A stretch of 64,000 nt of DNA, from the NCBI GenBank assembly GCA_902614835.1, contig CACMMU010000002.1:1-64000 (forward strand), in the 5' to 3' direction. The stretch comes from an uncultured Pelagibacteraceae bacterium. GTDB lineage: Bacteria; Pseudomonadota; Alphaproteobacteria; Pelagibacterales; Pelagibacteraceae. The notes under the pieces were generated by a model that was not told where the DNA came from, ran no database searches, and saw nothing but the letters and a program-made list of their open reading frames with translations. This document shows positions 20,588 through 31,438 of this stretch, piece by piece (position 1 is the stretch's first letter; each line of letters opens with the position of its first letter). The position numbers were made by a program, and so were the translations under genes.

Positions 20588-22687
20588 TTATAAAACCTCT
20601 CTTTTACCTACATGGTTGGCTTTGCTAACAAGACCGTTTTCTTCCATTTTATCGATTATTCTTGCAGCCCTGTTGTATCCAATCTGTAGTTTTCTTTGGA
20701 GAAAACTAGTAGAAGCTTTTTTTTCACTTTTAATTATCTTTAACGCCGTTTGATATAAATCATCTTCTTCTCCAGTTGATGATATTTCATCTTTATCATA
20801 ATCATGTTTCTCAACAATATCCTCTATATAATCTGGATTTCCTTGAGACCTAATATGGCTTGTAACTTTCTCAATTTCATTTTCTGAAACATACGAACCA
20901 TGAATTCTAAATATTTTATTTGCAGATGACATAAATAGCATGTCACCTTTTCCTAAAAGTTGTTCGGCACCCTGTTCTCCTAAAATAGTTTTACTATCAA
21001 TTTTTGAACTTACTTGAAAAGATATTCTAGTTGGAAAATTTGCTTTAATAGTTCCCGTTATAACATCAACACTTGGTCTTTGAGTTGCCATGATAATATG
21101 TATCCCTGCTGCTCTTGCCATCGCCGAAAGTTTTTGAACGTAGTTCTCGATCTCCTTCCCAGAAACAAGCATAAGGTCTGACATTTCATCAACGGCTACA
21201 ACAATATATGGCATCTTAAGTTTATGTTTTTGGTTATAACCGTCGATATTTCTTACGCCTTCTGAACTCATTAATTTATATCTGTTCTCCATTTCTCGCA
21301 CAGTCCAACTTAATGCCGAAGTTGCTTTATTTGCATCTGTAATAACAGGAGTTAATAGGTGTGGTATACCTTCGTAAGAAGAAAGTTCTAACATCTTTGG
21401 ATCTATTAAAATTAATTTACATGTTTCCGGGCTATGTTTGTAAAGCAAAGACAATATTATGCTGTTAATGCAAACAGATTTTCCTGATCCAGTTGTCCCC
21501 GCTACTAATAAATGAGGCATTGATGCTAAATCAGCTACCAATGGTATTCCAGCTATACTTTTACCAAGCGTAATAGGAAGACTTATTTCTTTTTTTTGAA
21601 AATTTTCAGAAGATATTATTTCTGATAAAACCACACTTTCCCTTTTTGGATTGGGTATCTCTATTCCGATTGTATTTTTGCCCGGTATTCCAGAAACTCT
21701 TGCCGACATCGAACTGGTATTTCTTGCAATATCATCAGACAAATTAACAATTTTTGAAACTTTTACTCCAGGAGCAGGCTCAAATTCATATAGTGATACA
21801 ACTGGACCATTGCTGACTTTTTTTATTTTTCCTTTTATACCAAAATCCAAAAGAATTTTTTCTATAAAATCAGAAGAAGGTAGTTTGAAATTTATATCTT
21901 TATTAATTATGTTTGTTTTCTTTGACAGAAGGTTAATAGGCGGCAATTTATATTCTGTAGATTTTTTGTTATTATCTTTTTGAAATGTAAACGACTGTTG
22001 CTTGAGCAAATTAGTTTGATTTTCCTCATTTTGTACTTTTTCCTCAAAATTTAACTCCTCAACTTTTTCTAAATCAACTTTCTTACTTTTAAAAAATTCT
22101 TTTAAAAAAGGTATAGTTGAAGATAAAATTTTTATCAAATTTAAACCCGAGCTTAAAACAAAGAAAAATAAAAATAGAATAATAAGTGTTATTTTTGAAA
22201 TATTGCTCTCTATAAATGGAATATATTTATAAATTAGATTAAAACTTTTTTCTCCAACAAAACCTGAATTACCATGATGAACTAACCAGAAGGAATTATT
22301 ATTTACGATATAAATTAGTAAACACCCGCATGAAATATAAACTATTGTGTAAAAAAATTTGTTGATTACTTTATTAATTTTTTTATTTAAAATTAGATTT
22401 ATTCCCCAGAATAAAATACTCGCACCTATAAAGAAGGAAATTAACCCAAAACTTTGTAAAAAAATATCAGAAATAGCGTTCGATAGAGATCCAAAATAAT
22501 CATTAAAATTTATTTTTTCAGAATTTAAAATAAAACTTGGATTATCAGGAGAATACGTAGAAAGGGAAAAAATAAAGATAGCTGAGACAATTATTAATAA
22601 TAAACCGCTAAGCTCTGCAAACCTTTTTTTTAAAAAAATAATGCTGTTATTGACTATTTTATTATTTAGCTTCATTTCACGAATCAC
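20588..22687 (-). CDS. ftsK: DNA translocase FtsK
   Basis: N-terminal TM segments; [56 protein letters not shown]-like motor, C-terminal gamma domain. Confidence 0.97.
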   Translation of the reverse strand: [699 protein letters not shown]

Positions 22688-22716
22688 CTTATTTACTTTG
22701 TACCATTTATTATAAA

Positions 22717-23880
22717 TTGATAAAGTTATTAAAAATTATGAAAAAACATAAAATATGCATCCTAGGCGACGGATTGAGCGGTCTTATTACCGCTGAAGTG
22801 CTCGGAAAGTTAGATGTAAATATAGATTTGATTTCAAAAAAAATTCAAAAAAAAATAACAGATAACAGAACTACTGCAATTTCTCCCAATAATCATAAGT
22901 TTATCTCTAAGTTTTTAAGCTCAAAAAAAAATGAACTTTTTTTTGGATGTAAGAAAGTAAAACTTTATCATGAAAATGAAAATGGAGATCTTAATAATTT
23001 TATGAACTTTGAAAATTCACAAAAAAACTTAATGATGATAGCTGAAAATAAAAAACTAAAAAAAATATTACTTTCTGATATTAAAAAAAATTCAAAAATA
23101 AAAATTTTAAATAGAGAGATTGAAAAAATTGATATTACAAATACAAGTGTATCTTTCAAAAACAGAAAAATTTTTTATGATATGATAATATTATGTGTAG
23201 GGAAGAATTATGACTTCGTAGAAAAGTTAATAGGCAAAAGATATATTAAAGAGGATAAAAAAGAAATAGCATACACTTGCACCGTTAGTCATAATCAAGA
23301 AATTAGAGAGTCCAAACAATATTTTTTTAAAGAAGGTCCAATGGCCATTTTACCAATTAACGAAAGAAAATTTTCTTTAATATGGAGCATGCAAAAAAAA
23401 TACAGAGATTATAATCATAATGATATAAAGAATTTAATTATGTCAAAGTTAAAAATTATCTTTCAAAAAAGATCTAAATTTAATTTAAAAAAAGTTGATC
23501 GTTTTCCCATATATTTTAAATTTAATAGAAATCTTTTTAAAAAGAACGTATTAGCTATCGGAGAGAGTGTTTACACTGTTTATCCTATAGCAGGGCAAGG
23601 TTTTAACTTGGTTCTAAGAGATATAGAAATGCTCTATAAAAAAATCCAAGAAAATATTTCATTAGGTTTACAATTAAGAGATTCTTTGGTTTTAAATGAA
23701 TTGTATTTCAACAGAAAACCTGAGAATTTATTATATGGACTAGGAATAAATTTAACTCAAAATTTTTTCAAATATAATAAGTACACGCACAAAATCAAAA
23801 ATAATTTGTTGAAGGATATCGATAAATTTACATTTTTAAAAAAAATTGGATTAAAAATCGCTGATAAAGGATTAATTTAA
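22717..23880 (+). CDS. UbiH/Coq6-type FAD-dependent hydroxylase (ubiquinone biosynthesis)
   Basis: ICILGDGLSGLITAEVLGKL, NRTTAISPNN, AIGESVYTVYPIAGQGFNLVLRDIEML. Confidence 0.85.
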   Translation: MIKLLKIMKKHKICILGDGLSGLITAEVLGKLDVNIDLISKKIQKKITDNRTTAISPNNHKFISKFLSSKKNELFFGCKKVKLYHENENGDLNNFMNFENSQKNLMMIAENKKLKKILLSDIKKNSKIKILNREIEKIDITNTSVSFKNRKIFYDMIILCVGKNYDFVEKLIGKRYIKEDKKEIAYTCTVSHNQEIRESKQYFFKEGPMAILPINERKFSLIWSMQKKYRDYNHNDIKNLIMSKLKIIFQKRSKFNLKKVDRFPIYFKFNRNLFKKNVLAIGESVYTVYPIAGQGFNLVLRDIEMLYKKIQENISLGLQLRDSLVLNELYFNRKPENLLYGLGINLTQNFFKYNKYTHKIKNNLLKDIDKFTFLKKIGLKIADKGLI

Positions 23881-23945
23881 TAATTAATTTTTTCACTATC
23901 TTGCATTCTTTGTTTTATGTGTTTAAATTATTAATGAAAATTGAG

Positions 23946-24020
23946 GCGGGAGTAGCTCAGTGGTAGAGCGAAACGTTGCCAACGTTTAGGCCGAGGGTTC
24001 AATTCCCTTCTCCCGCTCCA
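23946..24020 (+). tRNA. tRNA-Gly(GCC)
   Basis: GCGGGAG...CTCCCGC acceptor stem, AAACG-TTGCCAA-CGTTT anticodon arm, GGGTTCAATTCCC T-arm, encoded CCA. Confidence 0.97.
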
Positions 24021-24073
24021 AAATGGGACAAATTGTTTATTTAAAATATTTTTTTTTGATTTAGAATTAATTA

Positions 24074-24412
24074 ATGTCAGATCTTCATACTAAAAAATGT
24101 ATACCATGCGATGGTGGAATTCCTGGTTTTGATATAACTGAAATTCATAAATATTTAAAAATGGTAGATGGTTGGGAGGTAAAAGCTGATGAAGATAAAG
24201 TTTATTACCTTATAAAAAATTTTAAATTTAAAAATTTTTTGGAAAGCCAAAATTTTGTAAATAAAGTTGGGGAAATTGCCGAAAAAGAAGGGCATCATCC
24301 TGACATATGGTTTGGTTGGGGTTATGCTAAAATTAAAATCTTTACTCATGCAATTAAAGGTCTTCACGAGAGCGATTTTGTACTAGCAGCAAAAGTAGAT
24401 AAAATTATTTAG
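24074..24412 (+). CDS. 4a-hydroxytetrahydrobiopterin dehydratase
   Basis: KIYYLIKNFKFKNFLESQNFVNKVGEIAEKEGHHPDIWFGWGYAKIKIFTHAIKGLHESDFVLAAKVD. Confidence 0.93.
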   Translation: MSDLHTKKCIPCDGGIPGFDITEIHKYLKMVDGWEVKADEDKVYYLIKNFKFKNFLESQNFVNKVGEIAEKEGHHPDIWFGWGYAKIKIFTHAIKGLHESDFVLAAKVDKII

Positions 24413-24863
24413 TCTTTCTCGACTCAAATTCTAACAATTTTTTTTTTAAAACTATCCCACCTTTTGCTGAAAAACCACCCATAGTACCATCAGATTTAAT
24501 TACTCTGTGACAGGGAATTACAATAATGTGTTTATTTTCCCCGCAAACTCTTCCCACATATCTTGGTGAAATATTAAGTTTTTTAGCAATTTCCCCATAA
24601 GTTTTAGTTCTACCTTTTTTGATTTTCTTTAATTCCCCCCATATTCTTTTTTGGATTTTATTACCTTTTATTTTAATGGGAATCTTTAAATATTCATTTT
24701 TGGATTTAAAGTAATTCATAAAATTCTTTTTTAGACGCCTAAGGTTTTTTGATGATTTGCCATTCCGTTTTTCTTTGTGAAAACGGATACATGATATTTT
24801 ATTGTTTAATTCAGTAGCAGAAATCCAGCCAAACTTTGTATTAAAAGAAATGGTATTTTCCAT
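24405..24863 (-). CDS. ogt: Methylated-DNA-[protein]-cysteine S-methyltransferase
   Basis: GRTKTYGEIAKKLN, VIPCHRVIKSDGTMGGFSAKGG. Confidence 0.93.
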   Translation of the reverse strand: MENTISFNTKFGWISATELNNKISCIRFHKEKRNGKSSKNLRRLKKNFMNYFKSKNEYLKIPIKIKGNKIQKRIWGELKKIKKGRTKTYGEIAKKLNISPRYVGRVCGENKHIIVIPCHRVIKSDGTMGGFSAKGGIVLKKKLLEFESRKTK

Positions 24864-24898
24864 ATATTCTATGCTATGAAAAAACTATAAAAATACAA

Positions 24899-26233
24899 AT
24901 GAATATATTTGCGTTATCCTCAGGAAAGGGCCCAAGCGGTATAGCTATAGTTCGAATATCAGGGCCACAAACCCTTGATATTTGTAAATCTCTTACTGGT
25001 GAAAAAAATATAAAATCTAACGAGATAAATTTGTGTAAATTTATTGATCCAAAAAATAAGAAAGTTATAGATCCAGAGGCAATACTTTTATGGTTTCCTA
25101 AGCCAAATAGTTTTACAGGGGATGATCTGGCAGAGCTACATATTCACGGAAGTAATGCTGTAATAAGCTACCTTTTAAAGGTTCTATCAGACCAAAAAAA
25201 TTGTCGATTAGCTGAACCAGGAGAATTCACTAAAATTGCTTTTCAGAATAATAAGATAGATCTTATCAAAGCAGAAAGTATTGGAGATTTAATACATGCT
25301 GAAACTGAGCTTCAAAGGGAACAAGCAGCAAATTTAGTTCAAGGACATGCATCCAAATATTATGAAAACTTAAGAGAAAAATTAGTTAAATCATTATCGT
25401 ATATAGAGGCTAAAATAGACTTTGCAGAAGATGATCTTCCTGGGAGCGTTTTAAAAGAAGTTCAGGAATCAATTAAACAAGTCCACACTGATATTAAACG
25501 AATTCTAGAGGACCAAAAAGTTGGGGAAAAAATAAGAGATGGTTTTAGAATATCTATCATAGGAGACGTTAACGCTGGAAAGTCGTCTTTACTAAATCTC
25601 CTTGCCAAAAGAGATGCTGCAATCGTTTCGGAGGAGGAAGGCACCACAAGAGATGTGGTTGAAACTTATTTAAATATAGATGGATATCCTGTTATTTTAT
25701 CTGATACAGCGGGTATAAGAAAAGCAAAAAACAAGGTCGAAAAAGAGGGTATCAAAAGAGCTATAAAAAAAGCAAAAGAAGCTGATTTAACTTTAGTCAT
25801 GTTCGATGTATCAAAAAAAACAATCAATAGTGACGTAAAAAAATTAATTAATAAAGACTGTATATTAGTTTTTAATAAATCCGATTTAAGCAAAAAAACT
25901 CCAAAAAATGATTTTAAGAAGAATGATCAAATTTTAATATCGGTAAAAAATAGTAAAAACATCGACAGGCTCATAAAGACAATAAAAGAGAAGCTAAGTA
26001 AAAAATTTATGAAAGCGAACAATATTCTAGTTACAAGAGAGAGGCATCGAGCTAAACTTAATGCAGCGTTAAAAGAAATAGAAAAATTTTTAAAGAAAGA
26101 TCAAAAAAAAGAGATAGAGACAGCCGCAGAAGACCTTAGACTTGCCACAAGATATCTTGGGAGCATAGTAGGCAAGGTTGATGTGGAAGAAATACTTGGA
26201 TCTATATTTCAGCACTTTTGTATCGGTAAATAA
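24899..26233 (+). CDS. mnmE: tRNA modification GTPase MnmE
   Basis: SSGKGPSGIAIVRISGP, GDVNAGKSSLLNLLAKRDAAIVSEEEGTTRDVVE, C-terminal FCIGK. Confidence 0.97.
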   Translation: MNIFALSSGKGPSGIAIVRISGPQTLDICKSLTGEKNIKSNEINLCKFIDPKNKKVIDPEAILLWFPKPNSFTGDDLAELHIHGSNAVISYLLKVLSDQKNCRLAEPGEFTKIAFQNNKIDLIKAESIGDLIHAETELQREQAANLVQGHASKYYENLREKLVKSLSYIEAKIDFAEDDLPGSVLKEVQESIKQVHTDIKRILEDQKVGEKIRDGFRISIIGDVNAGKSSLLNLLAKRDAAIVSEEEGTTRDVVETYLNIDGYPVILSDTAGIRKAKNKVEKEGIKRAIKKAKEADLTLVMFDVSKKTINSDVKKLINKDCILVFNKSDLSKKTPKNDFKKNDQILISVKNSKNIDRLIKTIKEKLSKKFMKANNILVTRERHRAKLNAALKEIEKFLKKDQKKEIETAAEDLRLATRYLGSIVGKVDVEEILGSIFQHFCIGK

Positions 26234-26280
26234 CTCATCTTTGAGCTTGTAAAATCATATTTCATCGATACATTCTCTAA

Positions 26281-28152
26281 ATGAACAATAAAATGACCTT
26301 TGATGTGGCTGTAATAGGCGGCGGACACGCAGGATGTGAGGCAGCAGCGGCATCAGCCAGAATGGGCGTAAATACTGGTCTTTTTACACATAAAATAGAG
26401 ACTATAGGTGAAATGTCGTGCAATCCGGCGATCGGAGGACTAGGCAAGGGTCACTTGGTTCGTGAAATTGATGCCTTGGATGGTGTCATGGGTGATGTAG
26501 CTGACAAATCAGGAATTCAATTCAGATTATTAAATAGAAGTAGAGGCCCTGCAGTCCGAGGACCAAGAACTCAATCAGACAGAAAGCTTTACAAGAAATA
26601 TATGCAGGAGCTATTGCTCAACTATGAAAATTTAGAGGTGATAGCTGATCCCGTTGTGAAATTCATCTTCGAAAAGGACAAAATTAAAGGCTTCATTTGT
26701 CAAAGTGGAAAAGAGGTAGAGTGTAGTCAGCTAATTCTTACCACCGGTACTTTTTTAAACGGTTTAATTCATATAGGTGAAAAACAAATACCCGCTGGAA
26801 GGTACGATGAAAAGCCTTCTACAGGACTGAGTGAGCAATTGGAAAAATTCAACATAAAAATTGGAAGGCTTAAAACAGGTACACCGCCACGTCTGGATGG
26901 AAGAACTATTAATTATGATGAATTAGAAATGCAGCCTGCTGATAAGGACCCATATTTTTTTTCATTCTTAACAACAAAGTGTATTAATAAGCAGATCAGC
27001 TGTGGCGTAACTTACACAAATGATACTGTACATAAAATTATAACTGATAACATTTCTAAAAGCGCAATGTACTCTGGTAATATTAAAGGAGTGGGCCCAA
27101 GGTATTGCCCCTCTATAGAGGACAAGATTGTTAAGTTTAAAGAAAAACAAAAACACCAAATATTTTTGGAACCCGAAGGACTGGAAGATCATACTGTTTA
27201 CCCCAATGGTATTTCTACATCTCTCCCTGAAGATGTTCAGTTTAAAATATTAAGCAAAATTAAGGGGTTAGAAGGCGTCAAAATGATAAGAGCCGGATAC
27301 GCTATAGAATACGATTATGTTGATCCAAGAGAGCTAAAAGCGAGTCTAGAAGCCAAAAAAATAGGGTCTTTGTTTTTAGCTGGTCAGATTAATGGAACTA
27401 CTGGTTACGAAGAAGCTGCAGCTCAAGGTTTGGTAGCTGGAATAAACGCTGCTCTAAAAGTTCAAAAAAGAGATGAGTTTATTTTGGATAGGGCCAGTTC
27501 TTACATAGGAGTTATGATTGATGATTTAATTACCAAAGGGGTAACTGAGCCTTACAGGATGTTCACTTCCCGAGCGGAATATAGATTGTCACTAAGAGCA
27601 GATAATGCAGATCAAAGACTTACCCCTGCCGGGATTAAAATTAATTTAGTTAAATCGCAAAGAAAAAAACTATTCGATGACAAGCAAAAGAAAATTAAAA
27701 GTTTAGAAATGTCTCTTTCTAAAAAATCTATGTCTCCAAACGTAGCAGCAAAGCATTCTATTAAGATTGCAATGGACGGAGTAAAAAGATCTGGTCTCGA
27801 GATTTTGGGAATGAAAGATGTTAAATTGAGTCATCTTAGATTTATTTGGGCAGATATACCCCATTATGAACACTATATTGATGATCAGGTTGAAATCAAT
27901 GCCCATTACTCGGGGTATTTACCTAAGCAAGAGAATGATATTAAAACATTCAAAAAAGACGAAGCCTTGATCATACCTCAAAGCCTCGACTATGACTCTT
28001 TTAGTGGTCTATCAAATGAAGTTAAGTCAAAATTGAAACTCATTAAACCAAAAACCTTAGGTCAAGCCCTTCGTATTGATGGAGTTACCCCTGCAGCTGC
28101 AATTATACTTCTTGGTGCAATAAAAAAAGCTAAATACAAGGTCTCAGCTTAG
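26281..28152 (+). CDS. mnmG: tRNA uridine 5-carboxymethylaminomethyl modification enzyme MnmG
   Basis: [51 protein letters not shown]. Confidence 0.98.
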   Translation: MNNKMTFDVAVIGGGHAGCEAAAASARMGVNTGLFTHKIETIGEMSCNPAIGGLGKGHLVREIDALDGVMGDVADKSGIQFRLLNRSRGPAVRGPRTQSDRKLYKKYMQELLLNYENLEVIADPVVKFIFEKDKIKGFICQSGKEVECSQLILTTGTFLNGLIHIGEKQIPAGRYDEKPSTGLSEQLEKFNIKIGRLKTGTPPRLDGRTINYDELEMQPADKDPYFFSFLTTKCINKQISCGVTYTNDTVHKIITDNISKSAMYSGNIKGVGPRYCPSIEDKIVKFKEKQKHQIFLEPEGLEDHTVYPNGISTSLPEDVQFKILSKIKGLEGVKMIRAGYAIEYDYVDPRELKASLEAKKIGSLFLAGQINGTTGYEEAAAQGLVAGINAALKVQKRDEFILDRASSYIGVMIDDLITKGVTEPYRMFTSRAEYRLSLRADNADQRLTPAGIKINLVKSQRKKLFDDKQKKIKSLEMSLSKKSMSPNVAAKHSIKIAMDGVKRSGLEILGMKDVKLSHLRFIWADIPHYEHYIDDQVEINAHYSGYLPKQENDIKTFKKDEALIIPQSLDYDSFSGLSNEVKSKLKLIKPKTLGQALRIDGVTPAAAIILLGAIKKAKYKVSA

Positions 28153-28159
28153 AATCCTT

Positions 28160-28792
28160 ATGGATCCTAGCGAATCCAACGCTAAATCAAAGTTAATTTT
28201 AAGAGAAAAATTAAATTTTAACGAGGAAAAACTGAATAAAATAGATTTATTTGTAAATAATGTTTTAAATTATAATAAAAAGTATAATTTAATATCTAGT
28301 AGTACCGAAAATGATATTTGGTGCAGGCACGTTCTAGATTCTGCACAATTAGTAAAATACATCGATAGCAATAAATTTAAAAGTCTATCAGATTTAGGAA
28401 CAGGGGCAGGATTTCCTGGAATTATACTGTCTATTTTTTTTAGTGATGTTATCTCGTTTCACGTGAAACTTTATGAGAAGTCTAATGTTAAAATTGACTT
28501 TTTGAAGGAGCAGAAACAAAAACTGAACTTAAATAATGTTTCATTATATGATAATGATTATCAGTCGCATAAACTAAGTAGTGATTACTTTGTGTTCAGA
28601 GCTTTTAAAAAATTGCATGAAATACTGCGTATTTCACGTGAAACAATTACAGGACCCCATAAATTGATAGTCATGATGGGAAAGAGTGCACAGGATCAAT
28701 TAAATAAAGCTTCAAAGGCTGATATTAATAAGTATAAGCTTGTACCAAGTATTACTAGCAAAGATTCTAAAATACTTTTGTTAGATGCTTAA
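28160..28792 (+). CDS. rsmG: 16S rRNA (guanine527-N7)-methyltransferase
   Basis: YNKKYNLISSSTENDIWCRHVLDSAQL, SLSDLGTGAGFPGIILSI. Confidence 0.95.
   Translation: MDPSESNAKSKLILREKLNFNEEKLNKIDLFVNNVLNYNKKYNLISSSTENDIWCRHVLDSAQLVKYIDSNKFKSLSDLGTGAGFPGIILSIFFSDVISFHVKLYEKSNVKIDFLKEQKQKLNLNNVSLYDNDYQSHKLSSDYFVFRAFKKLHEILRISRETITGPHKLIVMMGKSAQDQLNKASKADINKYKLVPSITSKDSKILLLDA
28455..28470. promoter_or_regulatory. parS site 1 (cGTTTCACGTGAAACt)
   Basis: Perfect 14-bp palindrome GTTTCACGTGAAAC identical to the core of the consensus TGTTTCACGTGAAACA; next to parAB. Confidence 0.93.
28630..28645. promoter_or_regulatory. parS site 2 (TATTTCACGTGAAACA)
   Basis: 15/16 match to consensus TGTTTCACGTGAAACA, 175 bp from site 1. 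Confidence 0.9.
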
Positions 28793-28801
28793 AAATAAAT
28801 T

Positions 28802-29602
28802 GTGGATACAACTGTAATATCTGTAATAAATCAAAAGGGCGGAGTTGGCAAAACTACGACAGCGATTAATTTGGCCACCGCATTAGCTAAAAAAGGAAAA
28901 AAAATTTTAGTCATAGATCTTGATCCACAAGGCAATGCCACAACAGGATTAGGGAAGTCAAATAATGATGAAGAGAAAAGTATTTATAATGTTCTTATAG
29001 GCAAGACAAAGGTTGAAAATGCAATTCAAAAAAGTGCCGTTGCTGGATTGGATCTCATCGGGTCAAATGTCAATTTATCTGGCTTAGAGGTAGAGACGGC
29101 TAATGATGCCAACAGAGCATTTCTTTTGAGAGAAATTTTAACTAATAAAGACAAGTCACATTTTAATAAATACGAGAACATATTTATCGATTGCCCTCCT
29201 TCTTTAAGCTTGCTTACTGTTATGTCACTAGTTTCAGCTAATGAGCTATTAATACCACTCCAAACAGAGTTTTTTGCATTAGAGGGAATCACACAATTAG
29301 TAAAAACTATTGATCGTATTAAAGTAAATCTAAACCCAACCCTTAATATTAGGGGTGTCCTACTTACCATGTTTGACAAAAGAAATAAGCTGTCATCTCA
29401 GGTGGACTCCGAAGCAAGAAAACATTTTAAAGATAAGGTATATAAAACCGTTGTACCAAGAAATGTTAGACTATCCGAGGCTCCTTCACATGGTATGCCA
29501 TGTTTGATTTATGATAAAAATTGCTCAGGTAGTAAATCTTATCTAAATTTGGCAGATGAGTTTATCAAGCAAAGGGAACAATCAATAGGGAGCGCAGCAT
29601 GA
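28802..29602 (+). CDS. parA: Chromosome partitioning ATPase ParA
   Basis: VISVINQKGGVGKTTTAINLATALAKKGKKILVIDLDPQGNATTGLG. Confidence 0.97.
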   Translation: MDTTVISVINQKGGVGKTTTAINLATALAKKGKKILVIDLDPQGNATTGLGKSNNDEEKSIYNVLIGKTKVENAIQKSAVAGLDLIGSNVNLSGLEVETANDANRAFLLREILTNKDKSHFNKYENIFIDCPPSLSLLTVMSLVSANELLIPLQTEFFALEGITQLVKTIDRIKVNLNPTLNIRGVLLTMFDKRNKLSSQVDSEARKHFKDKVYKTVVPRNVRLSEAPSHGMPCLIYDKNCSGSKSYLNLADEFIKQREQSIGSAA

Positions 29603-30444
29603 GCGCAGCAAAAAAAGGTCTAGGTAGAGGATTGTCAGCATTGTTTGGTGATATTGAAAATAAGTCAACCTCTGTTGAAGTACAGATAAATAAAGTTCCC
29701 ATAGCAAACCTGCAACGCAACAAGTATCAGCCCAGAACCGTATTTGATGAGGAAAAAATTTCTGAGCTTTCATCGTCTATAAAAGAAAATGGTATGATAC
29801 AGCCAATTGCTGTTAGACCCAATAAGTACGAACCCGGGAATTATGAAATAGTTGCAGGTGAAAGAAGATGGTTAGCTGCACAAAGAGCCGGTTTGAACGA
29901 AGTACCGGTAATTCTTCTCAACATTGATGATCAAAAGAGTTTAGAAATTGCAATAGTTGAAAATATACAAAGAGAAAATTTGAATGTTATTGAAGAAGCC
30001 AAGGGTTACCAAAGATTAGTAAAAGAATTTGGCTATGATCACGAAAAGATTTCAAAATTCATGTCAAAAAGCAGAAGTCACGTAAGTAACACTTTAAGAT
30101 TGCTCAACCTACCAGAAGATATCATCGGACTGATCGAGGAAGGGAAATTAACTGCCGGTCAAGCTCGCCCTTTAATAGGAATGCCAAATGCTTCAGAAGT
30201 GGCGGAAAATATAGTTAAAAAGAAGGTCGCCGCAAGAGATGTAGAGTCTTTAGCAAGAAAAAAAAGCGGCAAAAATCAAAAAAAAATTGACGATCCAAAT
30301 ATCACCTTCGTAAGAAATGAACTTGAAAGCAAACTTGGTCTAAATGTTGAAATTTTAAATAAAAAAAATAATTCTGGAAAAATTATTATTAAGTATAAAT
30401 CTTTAGAACAGTTTGAGCTTATTTCAAAATTGCTTAAGAGGTAG
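29599..30444 (+). CDS. parB: Chromosome partitioning protein ParB
   Basis: KKGLGRGLSALFGD, IQPIAVRP, YEIVAGERRWLAAQRAGL, ENIQRENLNVIEEA. Confidence 0.97.
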   Translation: MSAAKKGLGRGLSALFGDIENKSTSVEVQINKVPIANLQRNKYQPRTVFDEEKISELSSSIKENGMIQPIAVRPNKYEPGNYEIVAGERRWLAAQRAGLNEVPVILLNIDDQKSLEIAIVENIQRENLNVIEEAKGYQRLVKEFGYDHEKISKFMSKSRSHVSNTLRLLNLPEDIIGLIEEGKLTAGQARPLIGMPNASEVAENIVKKKVAARDVESLARKKSGKNQKKIDDPNITFVRNELESKLGLNVEILNKKNNSGKIIIKYKSLEQFELISKLLKR

Positions 30445-31438
30445 GTTCAGCAAGACAGCATAATTCAACAAGAAGCTTTTTTATCAATACATCACTTAGT
30501 GAATTCAATTTAGTTTTTACAACAATTTCGGTTTGGAAAATTATTTTTTTTGCCTCCTCTAGCTTTCTAGAATTCCATATCTTTAGTTGTTTTTTAAAAT
30601 TAACTTTATCTTTCCAAAAAATTCTTGGCTTTGCAGTGTCAATAGTTAAGTCAATATCATTTTTTTCAGCTAAAAGTTTGTTTAAATCTATGAGTTTTTC
30701 TACTCTACTGTTTAAGCTCCCTAAGTATAAATATGCTTTTTCAGTACCGATTGAAATTTGCCCTAAATTTTTATTCAACTCTATTTTGTTACCCTCAAAA
30801 CAACAGTTCCTCAAATTATCAAAATCAATATTGTAGGCATTGTTAATTAATTGATTAACTTTATCATAATCAATTTTTTTAGTTATAAAGAGATCTTTTA
30901 TTTTTTCAATTTCTTGGCTTAAAACTTTTCGATCAACACCAGAATTTTTGATTAGCATGTTAACAAGATCTTGGCTAATTCCTTGGTAACCATTTAATTT
31001 ATTTCTCAAGTATATCGATAATGTTTTTTCGTTATCTTGATAGCAGGGAATAACAGCCAAATTTTTTTCTTTTTCAAAATGCGCACGTATTAATGATTTT
31101 TTGTCTAGATTCTCACTAAATAAAAAAATTTTTACATCATTTTGGGGTTTTTCAGTTATTTCAATTACTTGTTTTTTCAATTTTTCGCTTAGGTCGTTAA
31201 TAATTATTATTTTTTTCTGACTAAAAAGAGATGTATTTAAGACTTGCTCAGTTAGTAAATTAGGGTTTTTAAGTATATCATTTTGGTACAAAGAAACCTG
31301 TTCGTGATTTTTATTATGGTGCTTTATAAATCTTCTGAAATCGTCTTTTAAACCAATATTTTCTCCATAAAATAATACAGCCAAGTGCTCATCTATCAAA
31401 GAGATATTTTTTTCAACTATAAAACTTTTAAATATCAT
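30434..31438 (-). CDS. holA: DNA polymerase III delta subunit
   Basis: HolA-like length and FYGENIGLKDDFRR...; alphaproteobacterial synteny parB/holA/lptE/leuS. Confidence 0.88.
   Translation of the reverse strand: MIFKSFIVEKNISLIDEHLAVLFYGENIGLKDDFRRFIKHHNKNHEQVSLYQNDILKNPNLLTEQVLNTSLFSQKKIIIINDLSEKLKKQVIEITEKPQNDVKIFLFSENLDKKSLIRAHFEKEKNLAVIPCYQDNEKTLSIYLRNKLNGYQGISQDLVNMLIKNSGVDRKVLSQEIEKIKDLFITKKIDYDKVNQLINNAYNIDFDNLRNCCFEGNKIELNKNLGQISIGTEKAYLYLGSLNSRVEKLIDLNKLLAEKNDIDLTIDTAKPRIFWKDKVNFKKQLKIWNSRKLEEAKKIIFQTEIVVKTKLNSLSDVLIKKLLVELCCLAEPTS

Noticed and set aside
23946-24020. tRNA-Gly as an integration site for a mobile element
   Set aside because: Flanks are ordinary housekeeping genes; no integrase and no duplicated tRNA 3' end seen.
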